NCBI RefSeq assembly: GCF_024746815.1
Contig: NZ_CP080525.1
Location: 4,272,501 to 4,336,500 of the forward strand
Reading direction: 5' to 3'
DNA: 64,000 nucleotides
From: Mesorhizobium sp. AR07
GTDB lineage: Bacteria > Pseudomonadota > Alphaproteobacteria > Rhizobiales > Rhizobiaceae
Shown here piece after piece: positions 63,004 through 64,000 of the stretch (position 1 is the first letter of the stretch; each line of letters starts with the position of its first letter). The notes under the pieces are model-generated. The model was not told the origin of the DNA. It did not search any database and worked only from the letters and a program-made list of their open reading frames with translations. The position numbers and the translations under genes are program-made.

Positions 63004-64000
63004 GTGACATTGCCGCCGCAAAACCTGCTAGCCGAAGAAGCCAGCCCCTATCTGCAGCAGCACAGCGGCAATCCCGTCCATTGGCGGGCCTGGTCGCCGG
63101 CTTCGCTTGAAGAGGCAAAGGCGCTGGACAGGCCAATCCTGCTCTCGGTCGGCTATGCCGCCTGCCACTGGTGCCATGTCATGGCGCATGAAAGCTTCGA
63201 GAATGACGACGTCGCCGCCGTCATGAACCGTCTGTTCGTCAATATCAAGGTCGACCGCGAGGAGCGGCCGGACATCGACCAGATCTATATGGCGGCTTTG
63301 TCCTCGATGGGCGAGCAGGGCGGCTGGCCGCTGACGATGTTCCTGACACCGGACGGCAAGCCATTCTGGGGCGGCACCTATTTCCCGCGCGAGCCGCGTT
63401 ATGGCCGCCCGGGCTTCATCCAGGTGATGCAGGCGGTCGACAAGGCCTGGCGGGAGAAACGGGCGAGCCTGAACCAGAGCGCCGACGGCCTGACCACGCA
63501 TGTCGAGGCGCGGCTTGCCGGTTCGCATGCAAAAACAGCACTCGATCGCGACACGCTGGAAAACCTTGCCAGGGGCATCGACGGCATGATCGACAGGGAT
63601 CTCGGCGGTCTGCGCGGCGCGCCGAAATTCCCGAATGCGCCGTTCATGCTCACCCTTTGGCTGTCCTGGCTGCGCGACGGCAACGCCGCGCATCGCGACG
63701 ACGTCCTGCTCAGCCTCGAACAGATGCTGAGCGGCGGCATCTACGACCACATTGGCGGCGGGCTCAGCCGCTATTCGACCGACGCCGAATGGCTGGTGCC
63801 GCATTTCGAAAAGATGCTCTACGACAACGCCCAGTCCATCCGCTTTTGCAACTGGGCCTATGCGGCGAGCGGCAATGAATTGTTCCTGATACGAATCGAA
63901 GACACGGTCGACTGGCTGCTGCGCGAGATGCGTGTCGATGGCGGCGCCTTTGCCGCCAGCCTCGACGCCGACAGCGATGGTGAGGAGGGGCTGTTCTACA
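63004..64000 (+). CDS. Thioredoxin-domain protein of the DUF255/YyaL (spermatogenesis-associated 20) family, 3' end outside window
   Basis: The 332 visible residues come from a GTG at 63004. The N-terminal DUF255 thioredoxin-like domain begins NLLAEEASPYLQQHSGNPVH and has the redox motif YAACHWCHVMAHESFENDDV with Cys54 and Cys57. It continues VNIKVDREERPDIDQIYMAA and GGWPLTMFLTPDGKPFWGGT. After about residue 190 come the alpha/alpha-toroid repeats (FPNAPFMLTLWLSWLRDG, GGIYDHIGGGLSRYSTDAEW and VPHFEKMLYDNAQ). The family's role is unclear; sugar-epimerase-like and redox functions have been suggested. It is divergent from mnmE. The frame is open to the window edge. Confidence 0.9.
   Translation, partial: MTLPPQNLLAEEASPYLQQHSGNPVHWRAWSPASLEEAKALDRPILLSVGYAACHWCHVMAHESFENDDVAAVMNRLFVNIKVDREERPDIDQIYMAALSSMGEQGGWPLTMFLTPDGKPFWGGTYFPREPRYGRPGFIQVMQAVDKAWREKRASLNQSADGLTTHVEARLAGSHAKTALDRDTLENLARGIDGMIDRDLGGLRGAPKFPNAPFMLTLWLSWLRDGNAAHRDDVLLSLEQMLSGGIYDHIGGGLSRYSTDAEWLVPHFEKMLYDNAQSIRFCNWAYAASGNELFLIRIEDTVDWLLREMRVDGGAFAASLDADSDGEEGLFY

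Noticed and set aside
30..64000. CRISPR arrays
   Set aside because: The repeated sequences are dispersed inverted units without regular spacers, and no cas gene is present.

Overview
The window looks like a chromosomal segment of a Mesorhizobium-like alphaproteobacterium (Hyphomicrobiales). The grounds are high GC, the gene order mnmE-mnmG-rsmG-parA-parB next to holA, canonical parS sites, and the many mosaic palindromic repeats between genes that are typical of rhizobia. ParAB with parS suggests the right end lies in the origin-proximal part of the chromosome. The genus assignment is an inference; no rRNA or tRNA gene was seen.

Layout. 1-2 kb: start of a CitE-like lyase and an IS110 element sitting inside an intergenic repeat. 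2-7 kb: a membrane protein overlapping a CreBC-like two-component system, then a FAD-dependent amine oxidoreductase. 7-12 kb: an ISAs1 element, a GNAT remnant, a DUF6916-type protein, a 2OG-Fe(II) oxygenase, a GNAT gene and three tail-collar (MdpB-type) paralogues. 12-27 kb: one 14.9-kb gene for an inverse autotransporter with an N-terminal beta-barrel and a giant beta-helix passenger, divergent from an IalB-type secreted protein. 28-42 kb: a catabolic block (M24 peptidase, amidase, Gfo/Idh oxidoreductase, ABC importer, RpiR regulator, NTF2-flavin monooxygenase fusion, amidohydrolase, RidA, SnoaL-like protein). 42-46 kb: a methyltransferase-like membrane protein, a small exported protein, a COG4705 membrane protein and a two-component system. 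46-48 kb: an IS481 element. 48-55 kb: Lrp regulator, saccharopine dehydrogenase-like enzyme and the branched-chain 2-oxoacid dehydrogenase operon. 55-64 kb: holA, parB, parA, rsmG, mnmG, mnmE and the start of a thioredoxin-domain (DUF255) protein.

Repeats and mobile DNA. I recognise at least seven intergenic repeat families, named A to G here, usually as inverted halves and sometimes fused. All three insertion sequences sit inside such repeats: IS110 in an A unit, ISAs1 in a B unit (10-bp target duplication) and IS481 in a B unit (5-bp duplication). A fourth B unit lies in frame inside bkdB and encodes about 80 residues of the E2 linker.

Main finding. The noncoding leader of the IS110 transposase folds as an IS621-type bridge RNA (5' stem-loop, target loop, donor loop). 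All four guide segments can be read: two match the repeat into which the element inserted and two match the element's own ends, with an AG/CT core. Other points of interest are the giant inverse autotransporter with five repeated cap modules, a 12-base motif shared by the RpiR/ABC and RidA/SnoaL intergenic regions, and a parS cluster in which three of five sites share the same altered right half.
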